Assembly: GCA_016193585.1 (NCBI GenBank)
Contig: JACPRW010000004.1
Coordinates: 62,001 to 126,000, forward strand
DNA length: 64,000 nucleotides
Source: Candidatus Aenigmatarchaeota archaeon
GTDB taxonomy: Archaea > Aenigmatarchaeota > Aenigmatarchaeia > GW2011-AR5
Reading direction: 5' to 3'
Under the pieces are notes generated by a model, which was not told the origin of the DNA, did not search any database, and was given only the letters and a program-made list of their open reading frames with translations. Positions 49,418 through 57,268 of this stretch are shown here, piece after piece. Positions within the stretch are counted from its first letter, which is position 1. The number at the start of each line of letters is the position of its first letter. The position numbers and the translations under genes were made by a program.

Positions 49418-49824
49418 TATAGTGAACCAAGTAAATAATCCGGATATTATAACTTGGTTCACTATAGGTGACCAACTTGTGTAATACCTGAATATTAAGT
49501 TGGTCAGCTATAAACCGCGCAATTTTTCGCGGAATTGGATGGTGCACGCGCTCTGCGCTTGCGGTAATTATTTTGTGCGGCGCACCTGATATTGATTTCT
49601 ATGGAAGAAGAATTATAGATAATTGCGCAGCTTATGTCGTATTAACGCGCAATTTTCTATAGGTGAATTGCAAATAATATCATGACATATAGTGAACCAA
49701 GTAAACAATCAGGTATTATATCTTGGTTCACTTACACGCAAAAAGCAAAGCTTTTTGGTGCACCGGAAAACCTTGTTTTCCGCGTGTAGCGGACAACAAA
49801 AGTAATATGTCGGTATTCTTTTGT
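49418..49824. repeat. palindrome array: Q', T, structured spacer, intact S, R half, Q, U, partial P
   Basis: Q' (49418-49466), T (49463-49512, TATAGGTGACCAACTT/AAGTTGGTCAGCTATA) and a structured spacer. S intact (49614-49661, TATAGATAATTGCGC/GCGCAATTTTCTATA). R half (49658-49687), Q (49688-49734), U (49735-49786), P without its far arm (49787-49824). The order is the reverse complement of the array at 20747. The 49404-49906 gap has no ORF. Confidence 0.85.
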
Positions 49825-49890
49825 CGACCCACCCCTGAGGTGGGTCGTCCTTAAGTAGTTTCACGCCCACTAGATACGTGGGTGGTTTGA
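49825..49890. repeat. two hairpins resembling insertion-sequence end structures
   Basis: CGACCCACC/GGTGGGTCG (49825-49847) and CCCAC/GTGGG (about 49864-49880) lie immediately before the AbrB-like ORF and replace the missing arm of palindrome P. Similar in style to subterminal hairpins of IS200/IS605 elements, but no transposase is present. Confidence 0.4.
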
Positions 49891-49906
49891 TACGCCAATC
49901 GTAAAG

Positions 49907-50146
49907 ATGGATGAGAAAGGGCGCATTCAGCTTCCGCCGGCATTGCGCAAGTCATGGCATCTGAAGCCAAGACAGTCACTCGAACTCGAAGTGCAGACGG
50001 AAGCCGCGGTGCTGCGCAAAGCTCGCAAGCCTGACCCGAAGACCGACCCCGTGCTGCGCGACATCATGCTGAGGCCAGGCAAGTCCAGGATGAAAGTGAC
50101 GAGAGCACTCCTCAGGAAGCTCGAAAACGAGGCATGGAATCCATGA
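49907..50146 (+). CDS. AbrB/MazE-type antitoxin (VapB-like)
   Basis: 79 residues. MDEKGRIQLPPALRKSWHLK followed by PRQSLELEVQT, the swapped-hairpin AbrB fold. The first beta strand of such proteins usually lies before this Met; the frame upstream reads TPIVKM, so the original start may have been lost when the hairpins at 49825-49890 arrived. Overlaps the PIN gene. Confidence 0.75.
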   Translation: MDEKGRIQLPPALRKSWHLKPRQSLELEVQTEAAVLRKARKPDPKTDPVLRDIMLRPGKSRMKVTRALLRKLENEAWNP

Positions 50147-50538
50147 TCGTTGTCGATTCGAACGTGTGGATTTACGCGGAGAACCAGACATCCGTGGAAC
50201 ATGCCGCAGCGGTTCAGGCCGTGCGCAAAGCGATCGACGAGAACTTTGGCATCAACCCAATCGTCGTATCAGAAGTGTTTCATGCCCTGTGCCGGCTGCT
50301 CGGGCCTGCCGAAGCGGTGGCGCGTGTCAGCAACATCCTTCGACATCCGTCAGGAGAGTGGCTCCTGATAAGTACTGCAACCACCCAGGCTGCCATGGCG
50401 CTCTCCGCGCACGCCGGCATCCGCATCAACGATGCCCTCATCGCCACCCAGGCACTTGAACAGGAAGCGAGCGTCCTCACGGACGATGTCAGGGACTTCC
50501 GGAAGGTCAAGGGTCTGAAGGTCGTGGCGCTGCGATAA
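50143..50538 (+). CDS. PIN-domain toxin (VapC-like)
   Basis: 131 residues from ATG 50143. Acidic residues of the PIN nuclease: MIVVDSNVWIYAEN, VVSEVFHALCRLL, IRINDALIATQAL and VLTDDVRDF. Mg2+-dependent RNase, commonly cutting tRNA or rRNA. Its start overlaps the antitoxin stop. Confidence 0.88.
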   Translation: MIVVDSNVWIYAENQTSVEHAAAVQAVRKAIDENFGINPIVVSEVFHALCRLLGPAEAVARVSNILRHPSGEWLLISTATTQAAMALSAHAGIRINDALIATQALEQEASVLTDDVRDFRKVKGLKVVALR

Positions 50539-50593
50539 ATAAGCCCTCAATGGATTTGAACGAATTTGACCTCAGGTGCCAGCGGACCCACTT

Positions 50594-50839
50594 CTACCCA
50601 AGCGGGTAGCCCCTCCACTGCAACCGTACAGGCAACGGGTGCAAAGACGGGAAACCGGTCATATGCACGTCCGGTTTATGCCCGTTCGACCGGCGCCCCA
50701 CATAAGCAACAGCGTCGCCGACAGAGTGTGCAGCATATCCACCTATTTTGTTGCCGTATGGGTTGAAGCAATCAATAGTGAACCACCCTCCCATGTTTGT
50801 AATGTTGATTCTCGTTGTCGTTGCCCCGTCGCTGAACAT
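50594..50839 (-). CDS. hypothetical 81-residue protein
   Basis: Good Shine-Dalgarno GGGGGTGA just upstream of the ATG. MFSDGATTTRINITNMGGWF then TIDCFNPYGNKIGGYAAHSV looks like a beta-rich secreted or structural fragment. The upstream ORF (50772-50915) overlaps it in another frame and could be the N-terminal part of the same gene separated by a frameshift. Confidence 0.45.
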   Translation of the reverse strand: MFSDGATTTRINITNMGGWFTIDCFNPYGNKIGGYAAHSVGDAVAYVGRRSNGHKPDVHMTGFPSLHPLPVRLQWRGYPLG

Positions 50840-50915
50840 CCCGTTTCACCCCCTCGTTAGTTTCACCGGCAAGCATCATCGTCGTGTAGCCGTCGGGAAA
50901 GACTGATTTCCGCAC
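50772..50915 (-). CDS. possible 47-residue ORF overlapping the previous one
   Basis: GTG start with GGAGGG upstream. MRKSVFPDGYTTMMLAGETN followed by a basic, less protein-like tail. The first half reads naturally, then switches to a poor sequence exactly where the other frame (50839) becomes good, which suggests a frameshift. Confidence 0.35.
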   Translation of the reverse strand: MRKSVFPDGYTTMMLAGETNEGVKRDVQRRGNDNENQHYKHGRVVHY

Positions 50916-50987
50916 GCGCCCTCCATTCACTCGCCCAAGAAAGAAACCATTGGCCTAGCTGCTGGGTCTGCGCTCAATGCTATCACC

Positions 50988-51131
50988 TCAGTCGTCAATC
51001 AGTATTGTCTTCGTGAAGGAATAGTTCTTGGTGTAGACGATGTCGCCGCATTTCTGGCACTGAAGCTCGGTGAATCTGCCCAGCTCGAGCTTCATGGTCA
51101 TGCGCGTTCCGCAGCATTGTGCTTCTGACAT
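50988..51131 (-). CDS. tiny zinc-ribbon protein (CC...CxxC family), copy 4
   Basis: 47 residues: MSEAQCCGTRMTMKLELGRF, TELQCQKCGDIVYTKNYSFT, KTILIDD. Same cysteine layout as copies 1-3 and intact. Overlaps the end of the upstream ORF by 34 bp. Confidence 0.65.
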   Translation of the reverse strand: MSEAQCCGTRMTMKLELGRFTELQCQKCGDIVYTKNYSFTKTILIDD

Positions 51132-51385
51132 ACCACATACACCTTCCACGGCAGCAAACAAGCAGTCACGCACCCCCGTAGCTTGATGCTTTCTTGTAGC
51201 AGTGCAGTTGTATCCCTAAGATCAGCTAATCGCTTTCTGAGCGAGGCGGCTTCCGCATCGCTGCCTTGAGCATCATATCGGCCGATGTGGCGTTGCAATC
51301 GTGCAGCCTCGGCGCTTGGGCTGAGGATACCGTTCACAAATATCCGGTGAGCTACACTGCCAGGACGCTGCACATACATAACCAC
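51098..51385 (-). CDS. hypothetical helical protein
   Basis: 95 residues. Preceded by Shine-Dalgarno AGGAGGGAT 8 bp before the ATG and by an AT-rich TATA region (51402-51416). The middle part (SAEAARLQRHIGRYDAQGSD, AEAASLRKRLADLRDTTALL) is a predicted coiled coil; two Cys occur near the end. No known family. Divergent from the Lrp gene and upstream of zinc-ribbon copy 4. Confidence 0.55.
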   Translation of the reverse strand: MVMYVQRPGSVAHRIFVNGILSPSAEAARLQRHIGRYDAQGSDAEAASLRKRLADLRDTTALLQESIKLRGCVTACLLPWKVYVVCQKHNAAERA

Positions 51386-51531
51386 ATCCCTCCTGTATGC
51401 TTTTTATATATATTCGCAGATGAATATATAGATATGTCGAGAATCGATAGACGTTTGTCTCATTTGTTGAAAATAAATAAAACAAATAACTTATTTTGTG
51501 GGGTAAAAAATGACCGGGGGTGGACAGGTGT

Positions 51532-51969
51532 ATGGGTCACGACACAGAACTGCTCAGGGAGCTTTCCAGGGACTCGAGGAAGTCGTTTCGCGAGATAGCG
51601 CGCAAGCTCGGCATCGCGACAACGACGGTCATCAAGCGGTACAACAAGCTCGTGAAGGACGGCGTGATAAAGCATACGACGATCGCCGTGGACCACGAAA
51701 AGCTCGGCTATTCGCTTTCCGGTGTCATCGAGCTCGTTGTTTCGAAGGGCAAGCTCATCGAGGTCGAGGAGAAGATAGCGAAGAAGCACAACGTCTACGG
51801 CGTGTACGACATCACCGGCGACAGCGATGCGCTCGTCCTTGCCCGGTTCAGGAACAGGGAGGAGATGAACGATTTCGTCAAATCGCTGCTTGCCATGGAA
51901 TACGTCGAGCGGACGAACACGCACCTCATACTGAACGTGGTCAAGGAAAGCATGAGCGCGTTCTGGTAG
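51532..51969 (+). CDS. Lrp/AsnC-family regulator
   Basis: About 145 residues. N-terminal HTH (DTELLRELSRDSRKSFREIA, RKLGIATTTVIKRYNKLVKD), then a RAM-type ligand domain (VIELVVSKGKLIEVEEKIAK, VYGVYDITGDSDALVLARF). Typical archaeal feast/famine regulator; effector not known. GTG and ATG starts upstream at 51520 are possible. It shares its promoter region with the divergent ORF at 51385. Confidence 0.9.
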   Translation: MGHDTELLRELSRDSRKSFREIARKLGIATTTVIKRYNKLVKDGVIKHTTIAVDHEKLGYSLSGVIELVVSKGKLIEVEEKIAKKHNVYGVYDITGDSDALVLARFRNREEMNDFVKSLLAMEYVERTNTHLILNVVKESMSAFW

Positions 51970-51993
51970 TCGATTCGGTAAATTAGTGAACTT

Positions 51994-52148
51994 TATAGTG
52001 GACCAACAAAAGAATACCGACATATTACTTTTGTTGTCCGCTATAAGTGAACCAAGATATAATACCTGATTGTTTACTTGGTTCACTATATATTTACCAA
52101 ATCTCCTTCATGGCAAGTTCATGTAAAGTCTAATCAACAACTGAACTT
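51994..52148. repeat. twin palindrome P-Q plus one hairpin
   Basis: P (51994-52045) and Q (52044-52090) share TATA and match the pair at 33295-33391 with few changes. Downstream is AAGTTCA/TGAACTT (52115-52148) around a loop with TGTAAAGTCTAATCAACAA, related to the loops at 40147-40235. Lies between the convergent Lrp and Hel308 genes. Confidence 0.85.
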
Positions 52149-52177
52149 ACTATGAGTAGCCGTCTGTAACGAAACCG

Positions 52178-54391
52178 CTAGTCGTCATACCGGTAGCTTC
52201 GCTTGACGCGCTTCATCTTCTCCTCGAGGCTTGCCGCACTGTCCTCCTTGAGCTGCAGCGCGAGCCTGGCACCGAGCAGCGCAGCCAGCTTTTCAGCCGG
52301 GGCGTTCCTGATGTCCGCCGCATTCGTGACGCCGGCCTTGTAGAGCATGCGCGCGCGGACCCTGCCGATGCCTCGTATCTGGACGAGATGGAGCAATTCC
52401 TCCTTCACGCCATGCTGCATGCGCAGCCGCAGCCTGTTTGCATGATTCGCCTCGCTCTTTTTTGCCGCGAGCGCCGCCAGCTCCTTCGCGCTGTACAGGA
52501 GCCATTCAGCACTCGTCGTCTTCGCGTAGAGCTCGCCGGGAGTTATGCCGTACGTTTCGAGCAGCGCATGCTCGTTCTTCTCGTCAATCCAGTCGCTGAA
52601 CACGAGCGACGTCTTGAACGCGTCAAGGAAGTCTTCGTAATCGACATCCCACACGTCAGGGTAGGTAATGCCCGTGTCTGCCAGTTTGTTCTCGATGGCA
52701 TCGTATTCCTTCTGTTTCACTCTGACGAGCGGCCGCATCTCGAGACACTGGCTCACGACAAGGAGATGCTCGATGTCGCTCTGCGGCTTATTCGTGATGA
52801 TGAAGTGCGCCGAACGCGGGTCCAGGTACAGTTCGGAAACCCTTTTGCCCAGCGTCGTTGCAGCAAGGTGCACGTCCTTGCCGATTTCAAATGCCGGGAC
52901 AAACTCCGAGGAAATGAATTTCCCCTGCCCTGCAGCAATGAAAGCGTACGATTCCAGCTCCTTCAGTATCCTCTCGACCTTTTCCATGACCTCCTCGATG
53001 TCGCCGTACTGGTGCGCGAAAAAGGTCTGCGCAAGGAACTCCTGCAGCCCGTTCTTCGTCTTCACCGCTTCGCTCGCGATGAGCGCAAGCACGTGCATGC
53101 GCAGCATGGGCTCGACGGAAAGCTTCGAATAAATCGGCTCGGGCTCGCCGAAGATGTAGCGCGCCTTCAGCTCCTCTGCCTCAGCCTTTGCTTTGGCAAC
53201 CAGTATCGCCTCCCCTTCGTTGTCGTACTTCGGCCGGCCTGCCCGCCCAGCCATCTGCTGCACCTCGAGCACCGGGATATAGTCAGCCCCGTAGCCGCCG
53301 TAGCGCTTCGTGTCCCGGATGAGCACGCGCCACGCGGGAAGATTTAAGCCAAATGCCAACGTAGACGTTGCCGTAAGTATCTTGATTGTCCCTGCACGAA
53401 AATGATCTTCAATCAGCTTCCGCTGCTGCGCCACCAGACCTGCATGGTGGAATGCGGTGCCGCCTGCGACGGAAGCGGCGAGGCGCTTGCATTGTTTGGT
53501 CGGCACGTGCAGCGCGTTCTCGACGTCCTTGGCAATCTTCTGGAGCAGCGCCCTTTCTGTGGTGGAAAGAAGCGCCACGGTGCTGGCTGCAAGCCGCTCG
53601 GCGAGCGCTTCCGCGTTCCTGCGCGTCGAGACGAAAAAGAGCGCCTGCTTCTTTCGCTGCACCGTGTCCTTGGCGATGGCAGCTTCGCTTTCTTTGTCGC
53701 CGCTAATGACAAGGGACTCTTTTTCCGCGTAATCAATGACATGCGCTTTGCCGTTCGGATAGCTCGTCCCGTAATGCAGCTGCACCGGCCGGTAGTCGCT
53801 CCGCACAAGGCCGGCGCCGAGCCACGCTGCTATTTCGTCCGCGTTCCTGATGGTCGCGCTCAGCGCGAGCAGCTGCGCGTTGCACAGCTTCCTGAGGCGC
53901 GTGAGCACCACCTCGAGCGTCGGGCCGCGCGATGCGTCGTTGAGCAGGTGCACCTCGTCGGCGATGATGAGCGAAATGCGGCTGAGCCAGTCCGCATTGT
54001 GCCTGAGGAGCGAATCCATCTTCTCGTTGCTCGCGACGATGACATCGTAGCGCTGCAGCCAGCCGTCTGAAGAGTCGAGGTCGCCGACCGAGAGCGCTAT
54101 CCGCATGCCCAATTGCTCGTATTTTTCCTTGAAGTCGCGGTACTTCTCGCTGCCGAGCGCCTTGAGCGGAACCAAATAGATGATTTTGCCGTTGGCAAGG
54201 AAATGCTTGAGGAGTGCGAGCTCGGCGATGAGCGTCTTTCCCGAGGCTGTCGGCGAGGCGACAACGAGATTCCTGCCGTCGAGCAACCCCTGCTTCACCG
54301 CATCTTCCTGCGGCGGGTTGAGATGCTCAACCCCGCCTGCTTGCAGAGATTGGAGGACGTTTGCAGGAAACGGCAGTTCGGAGAGGCGCAT
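52178..54391 (-). CDS. hel308: ATP-dependent DNA helicase Hel308
   Basis: 737 residues. Q-motif area LNPPQEDAVK, Walker A ASPTASGKTLIAELALL (about 45-53), DEVH in IADEVHLLND, motif VI QQMAGRAGRPKYDNEG. Winged-helix and ratchet domains follow, and the C-terminal helix-hairpin-helix IRGIGRVRARMLYKAGV. An archaeal 3'-5' helicase acting at stalled forks. Complete length. Confidence 0.94.
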   Translation of the reverse strand: MRLSELPFPANVLQSLQAGGVEHLNPPQEDAVKQGLLDGRNLVVASPTASGKTLIAELALLKHFLANGKIIYLVPLKALGSEKYRDFKEKYEQLGMRIALSVGDLDSSDGWLQRYDVIVASNEKMDSLLRHNADWLSRISLIIADEVHLLNDASRGPTLEVVLTRLRKLCNAQLLALSATIRNADEIAAWLGAGLVRSDYRPVQLHYGTSYPNGKAHVIDYAEKESLVISGDKESEAAIAKDTVQRKKQALFFVSTRRNAEALAERLAASTVALLSTTERALLQKIAKDVENALHVPTKQCKRLAASVAGGTAFHHAGLVAQQRKLIEDHFRAGTIKILTATSTLAFGLNLPAWRVLIRDTKRYGGYGADYIPVLEVQQMAGRAGRPKYDNEGEAILVAKAKAEAEELKARYIFGEPEPIYSKLSVEPMLRMHVLALIASEAVKTKNGLQEFLAQTFFAHQYGDIEEVMEKVERILKELESYAFIAAGQGKFISSEFVPAFEIGKDVHLAATTLGKRVSELYLDPRSAHFIITNKPQSDIEHLLVVSQCLEMRPLVRVKQKEYDAIENKLADTGITYPDVWDVDYEDFLDAFKTSLVFSDWIDEKNEHALLETYGITPGELYAKTTSAEWLLYSAKELAALAAKKSEANHANRLRLRMQHGVKEELLHLVQIRGIGRVRARMLYKAGVTNAADIRNAPAEKLAALLGARLALQLKEDSAASLEEKMKRVKRSYRYDD

Positions 54392-54443
54392 GCATACTGT
54401 TCAGGAGGAAAGTTAAAAAAAGTGCGTTATCGGTACGATGACT

Positions 54444-55859
54444 CTATCGCCCATTATTTTTGGAGTCCTTTTTGCCGCCTAACGCATCCTGGACATTTTG
54501 TAAAACTCCAAGGCCGGGTATCCCTTCCGGCGGTGGCTTGCCCTCATTTACCGCCTTTTCAATCTTTTGGACAACACCAGCACCGGGTATTCCCTGCGGC
54601 GGAGGCCATGGCAGCGGCGTCGGATTTGCTCTATCCGAACTCTGGCCACTCGCTGTGTTTCCAGGGCTGGTTGAACCACGTGAAGGAGCTGAGCTGCCCG
54701 CGGCCTGCACGCCTCCTTGCGCACTTCCCGGTGATCCCGCTGCCATCGACGATGCGAGCGCGTTCCGTGCAATGAGCGCGCTGACGACAGAACCCATCAC
54801 ATTCCCCTGCGCAAGCTGCTCTCCGGCATTCCGGGCAAAGAACCAGTACAGCTCCTCGCCTGCTGTCCGCTGGTATTCCGCGTCGAAGGCGCTGCCTGTG
54901 GTGGCGCGGAGGGCACTTACAGTCGCTGCAGTGTCGCGCTGGTATGCCTGCATGATTTGCCGCTGCTTTTCCTGCGGCGACACGCTGCTGGCTGCGATGG
55001 AGGCGAGTTGTTGTGTCGTATTTCTTAATTGTGCTGTCAGTGGAGGGCTCACAACAAACTTGTCGCCTTTCTTCTCGAACACCACAACTCCCGGTGCATA
55101 GTCGTTGAGCGCATTGAGAGGTTGCCCCTCGTAATAAAGTCCTCTCCCCATTGCAATTATCTCCTCAGCTCTGCCGTCGCCATTCACATCGGCAAAAGAG
55201 AATTGTATTTGGTTGTCGTCGGTGTACCGGGCTGCGGCACTAAAGGCGATACTGGGCTGATTTCCAGCAAACGTCTGCCCTAGGACATAGCCGTTCATTT
55301 TGCATCTTCCAGTATCCCGTTTGATGAGCATCGCCGTGCCATCAACTATCTCGCCAGAAATGCTTTCCTGCCCCCTGCACTTTTCATTCACCGAAACATC
55401 GTCATCCACAAACCACACCGGCTCTCCGTTGTGTGTATCCAGGTAACGGACATCAGTCGATGTACCGTTGCTGAGGGCGGCAACGTAGGTAACCACGGGA
55501 GCCTCGTACATATCCTGACTTCTGCCGCCCATAGGAACTATTTTTTCTCTTTTTGACACTCTGAGCACCGCGTCTTCAGTGCCGTCGCGGTTGAAATCAA
55601 GGAAAACGCCGCCGCGTATTTGCAAACCGGGAACAAGCGCGCCATAGCGCTGCGCCTCTTCTGGTGTGAGCGTTCTGTACACTCCCTGCTGGCTCGGCAT
55701 GCTGCCCTGCTGCACGTAGGCAGGACGGTTCTTGGAGAATTCAAGCGCGACCTTGTCGGCAGTGACGGAGAGCGACGGCACGCCCCACTGCGCCAGCAGC
55801 GACGCGGCAATGCCGCCGAGGCTTCCGACAACTCCTGTGACGTATGCCAGTTTTCCCAT
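54444..55859 (-). CDS. secreted protein with FG-GAP-like calcium loops
   Basis: About 471 residues. An N-terminal hydrophobic anchor (LAYVTGVVGSLGGIAASLLA) is followed by a beta-rich domain with two calcium-loop motifs, FLDFNRDGTEDAVLRV and FADVNGDGRAEEIIAM, as in VCBS/FG-GAP repeats. A helical domain comes next, then a long Gly/Ser/Pro/Ala-rich tail with two copies of EGIPGLG/QGIPGAG-type motifs (PPPQGIPGAGVVQKIE, PPPEGIPGLGVLQNVQ). Surface protein; function unknown. Confidence 0.75.
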   Translation of the reverse strand: MGKLAYVTGVVGSLGGIAASLLAQWGVPSLSVTADKVALEFSKNRPAYVQQGSMPSQQGVYRTLTPEEAQRYGALVPGLQIRGGVFLDFNRDGTEDAVLRVSKREKIVPMGGRSQDMYEAPVVTYVAALSNGTSTDVRYLDTHNGEPVWFVDDDVSVNEKCRGQESISGEIVDGTAMLIKRDTGRCKMNGYVLGQTFAGNQPSIAFSAAARYTDDNQIQFSFADVNGDGRAEEIIAMGRGLYYEGQPLNALNDYAPGVVVFEKKGDKFVVSPPLTAQLRNTTQQLASIAASSVSPQEKQRQIMQAYQRDTAATVSALRATTGSAFDAEYQRTAGEELYWFFARNAGEQLAQGNVMGSVVSALIARNALASSMAAGSPGSAQGGVQAAGSSAPSRGSTSPGNTASGQSSDRANPTPLPWPPPQGIPGAGVVQKIEKAVNEGKPPPEGIPGLGVLQNVQDALGGKKDSKNNGR

Positions 55860-55982
55860 ACCGACCAAGAACAGTTGTTATCCTACTGTCTTAACCGTTT
55901 GGTGGGAACATAATGGGAAAATAGTGGGCGCAGAATGGTGTAGGCGTTCCGTACAGCGTCTCGCGCCAGTCTCATAGCTAAC

Positions 55983-56010
55983 AAATAGTTAACCAAAAGG
56001 TTAACTATTT
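55983..56010. promoter_or_regulatory. 28-bp palindromic operator
   Basis: AAATAGTTAACC-AAAA-GGTTAACTATTT, 12-bp perfect arms, about 25 bp upstream of the AbiEi-like ATG and overlapping the TATA-like TATTTAATC. AbiEi-type antitoxins bind inverted repeats at their own promoter, so this is the likely site. Confidence 0.65.
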
Positions 56011-56035
56011 AATCTTGCAATTCAAAGAGGTACGT

Positions 56036-56632
56036 ATGGAAACCGCAACTGAAAAAGTAGTGAGGCTATTGCTGCTGTACCCAAAAAGGAGATGGCGGCA
56101 AAAGGAGTTAGCCTTGCGGGCAGCATGCTCGAAAGCTTTTCTGAGCAAACTGACGAAAAAGTTCGCGGCAGGAGGCATGGTTGTAAAAGCCGGAAGAGAC
56201 GTGGTCCTTATAAACCCGACAAAACTGATAACGTACTGGTGCAGCATAAGAAAACTTCCGAAGCCGGTGTACATACAAACGGCTGCGAGTAAAGATACAA
56301 TCCTAGAAAAAGTCAAAGGAAGAAAAGACATCTGCCTCACGCTTTTCAGCAGCGCGTGGCTCAGGGTGCAACTCATGAAAACGAGTACGGTGGAACTGTA
56401 CGTTTTACAAAGCGGACTGTCTTCTGTAGCCAAAAAGCTCGGTCAGAAATCAAAGATGCCGACGAATGTGGTGCTTTTTCCGACAGACAAAGACATTTTC
56501 GAAGGCGCAAAAACTATACAGGGGATCGCTGCTGTTTCGCCAGTCCAAAACTACGTTGATTTAATGGTGTACGGAGGGAGTGGCTCAAGAGTTGCCACAA
56601 AACTTGCTGAACAATACAAACTATTGGGATAA
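56036..56632 (+). CDS. AbiEi-like winged-helix antitoxin
   Basis: 198 residues from ATG 56036. N-terminal winged helix (ATEKVVRLLLLYPKRRWRQK, ELALRAACSKAFLSKLTKKF), then a larger domain ending VYGGSGSRVATKLAEQYKLL. Placed 2 bp ahead of a nucleotidyltransferase toxin gene, as in AbiE-type (type IV) systems. AT-rich compared with the flanks. Confidence 0.65.
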   Translation: METATEKVVRLLLLYPKRRWRQKELALRAACSKAFLSKLTKKFAAGGMVVKAGRDVVLINPTKLITYWCSIRKLPKPVYIQTAASKDTILEKVKGRKDICLTLFSSAWLRVQLMKTSTVELYVLQSGLSSVAKKLGQKSKMPTNVVLFPTDKDIFEGAKTIQGIAAVSPVQNYVDLMVYGGSGSRVATKLAEQYKLLG

Positions 56633-56634
56633 CT

Positions 56635-57267
56635 ATGGACATCTACCACAAATCTCTTGACATATTGAAAAAAATAGTTGAAAACCAAGAAAAATTCAAT
56701 TACAAAGTCTATCTCGTCGGGGGCTGGTCTGTCTGGATGTACAACCCTTACATGAAATCGAAAGATATAGACATCCTTGTAAAAAAAGAAGACTTCTGGA
56801 AGCTCAGGAATCTTCTTCTGAACGAGGGCTTCAGGGAAACCTCGAGGGTTCTGGAAAAACACGGCTTTGCAATGCTCTGGGGAGATGATAAGATAGAAAT
56901 AGATGTGTACGATGACAAGATAGGAAAATTCAGCATTGACGAATTTGTTACCAATGCTATTGTCAAAAAAATGAACAGATGGGACGTGCGTGTTGTTTCT
57001 GTTGATGATCTGTTCTTGATGAAAGTCTACACTGCTGGTGAAAGACTCGGCACTGCAAAAGGCGAAAAGGACCTCTCCGACCTGCTCGCGCTTCTCGATA
57101 CACATTACAAACAGATAGATTTCAAAAGGATTGCGAAAACGATAAAAATTGCCGAGATAGTGCGTATACTTTTTGCAGACTACCGAAGCGCTTCGAAAAT
57201 ATACCCGATTTCCTACGAAAAATACCATCAGATAGCAGCATATATGAAAAGTTTGGGCATCTTGTAA
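56635..57267 (+). CDS. nucleotidyltransferase, AbiEii-like toxin
   Basis: 210 residues. Minimal nucleotidyltransferase core: YLVGGWSVWMYNPYMKSKDI then DIL (GGxxxx...DxD) and KIEIDVYDDKIG as third acidic site. Then helical DLFLMKVYTAGERLGTAKGE. AbiEii toxins bind or transfer nucleotides; some modify tRNA. Paired with the upstream regulator. Confidence 0.72.
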   Translation: MDIYHKSLDILKKIVENQEKFNYKVYLVGGWSVWMYNPYMKSKDIDILVKKEDFWKLRNLLLNEGFRETSRVLEKHGFAMLWGDDKIEIDVYDDKIGKFSIDEFVTNAIVKKMNRWDVRVVSVDDLFLMKVYTAGERLGTAKGEKDLSDLLALLDTHYKQIDFKRIAKTIKIAEIVRILFADYRSASKIYPISYEKYHQIAAYMKSLGIL

Positions 57268-57268
57268 C

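Noticed and set aside
49418-49824. Possible integron attC sites because of imperfect inverted repeats
   Set aside because: No integrase, no cassette-like ORFs between sites, and no conserved GTT core triplet; the TA-flanked insertion evidence explains the pattern better.
50540-50575. tRNA-like T-loop (GTTCAAATCC on the minus strand)
   Set aside because: The flanking bases do not pair as a T-stem and no acceptor or anticodon arm can be formed.
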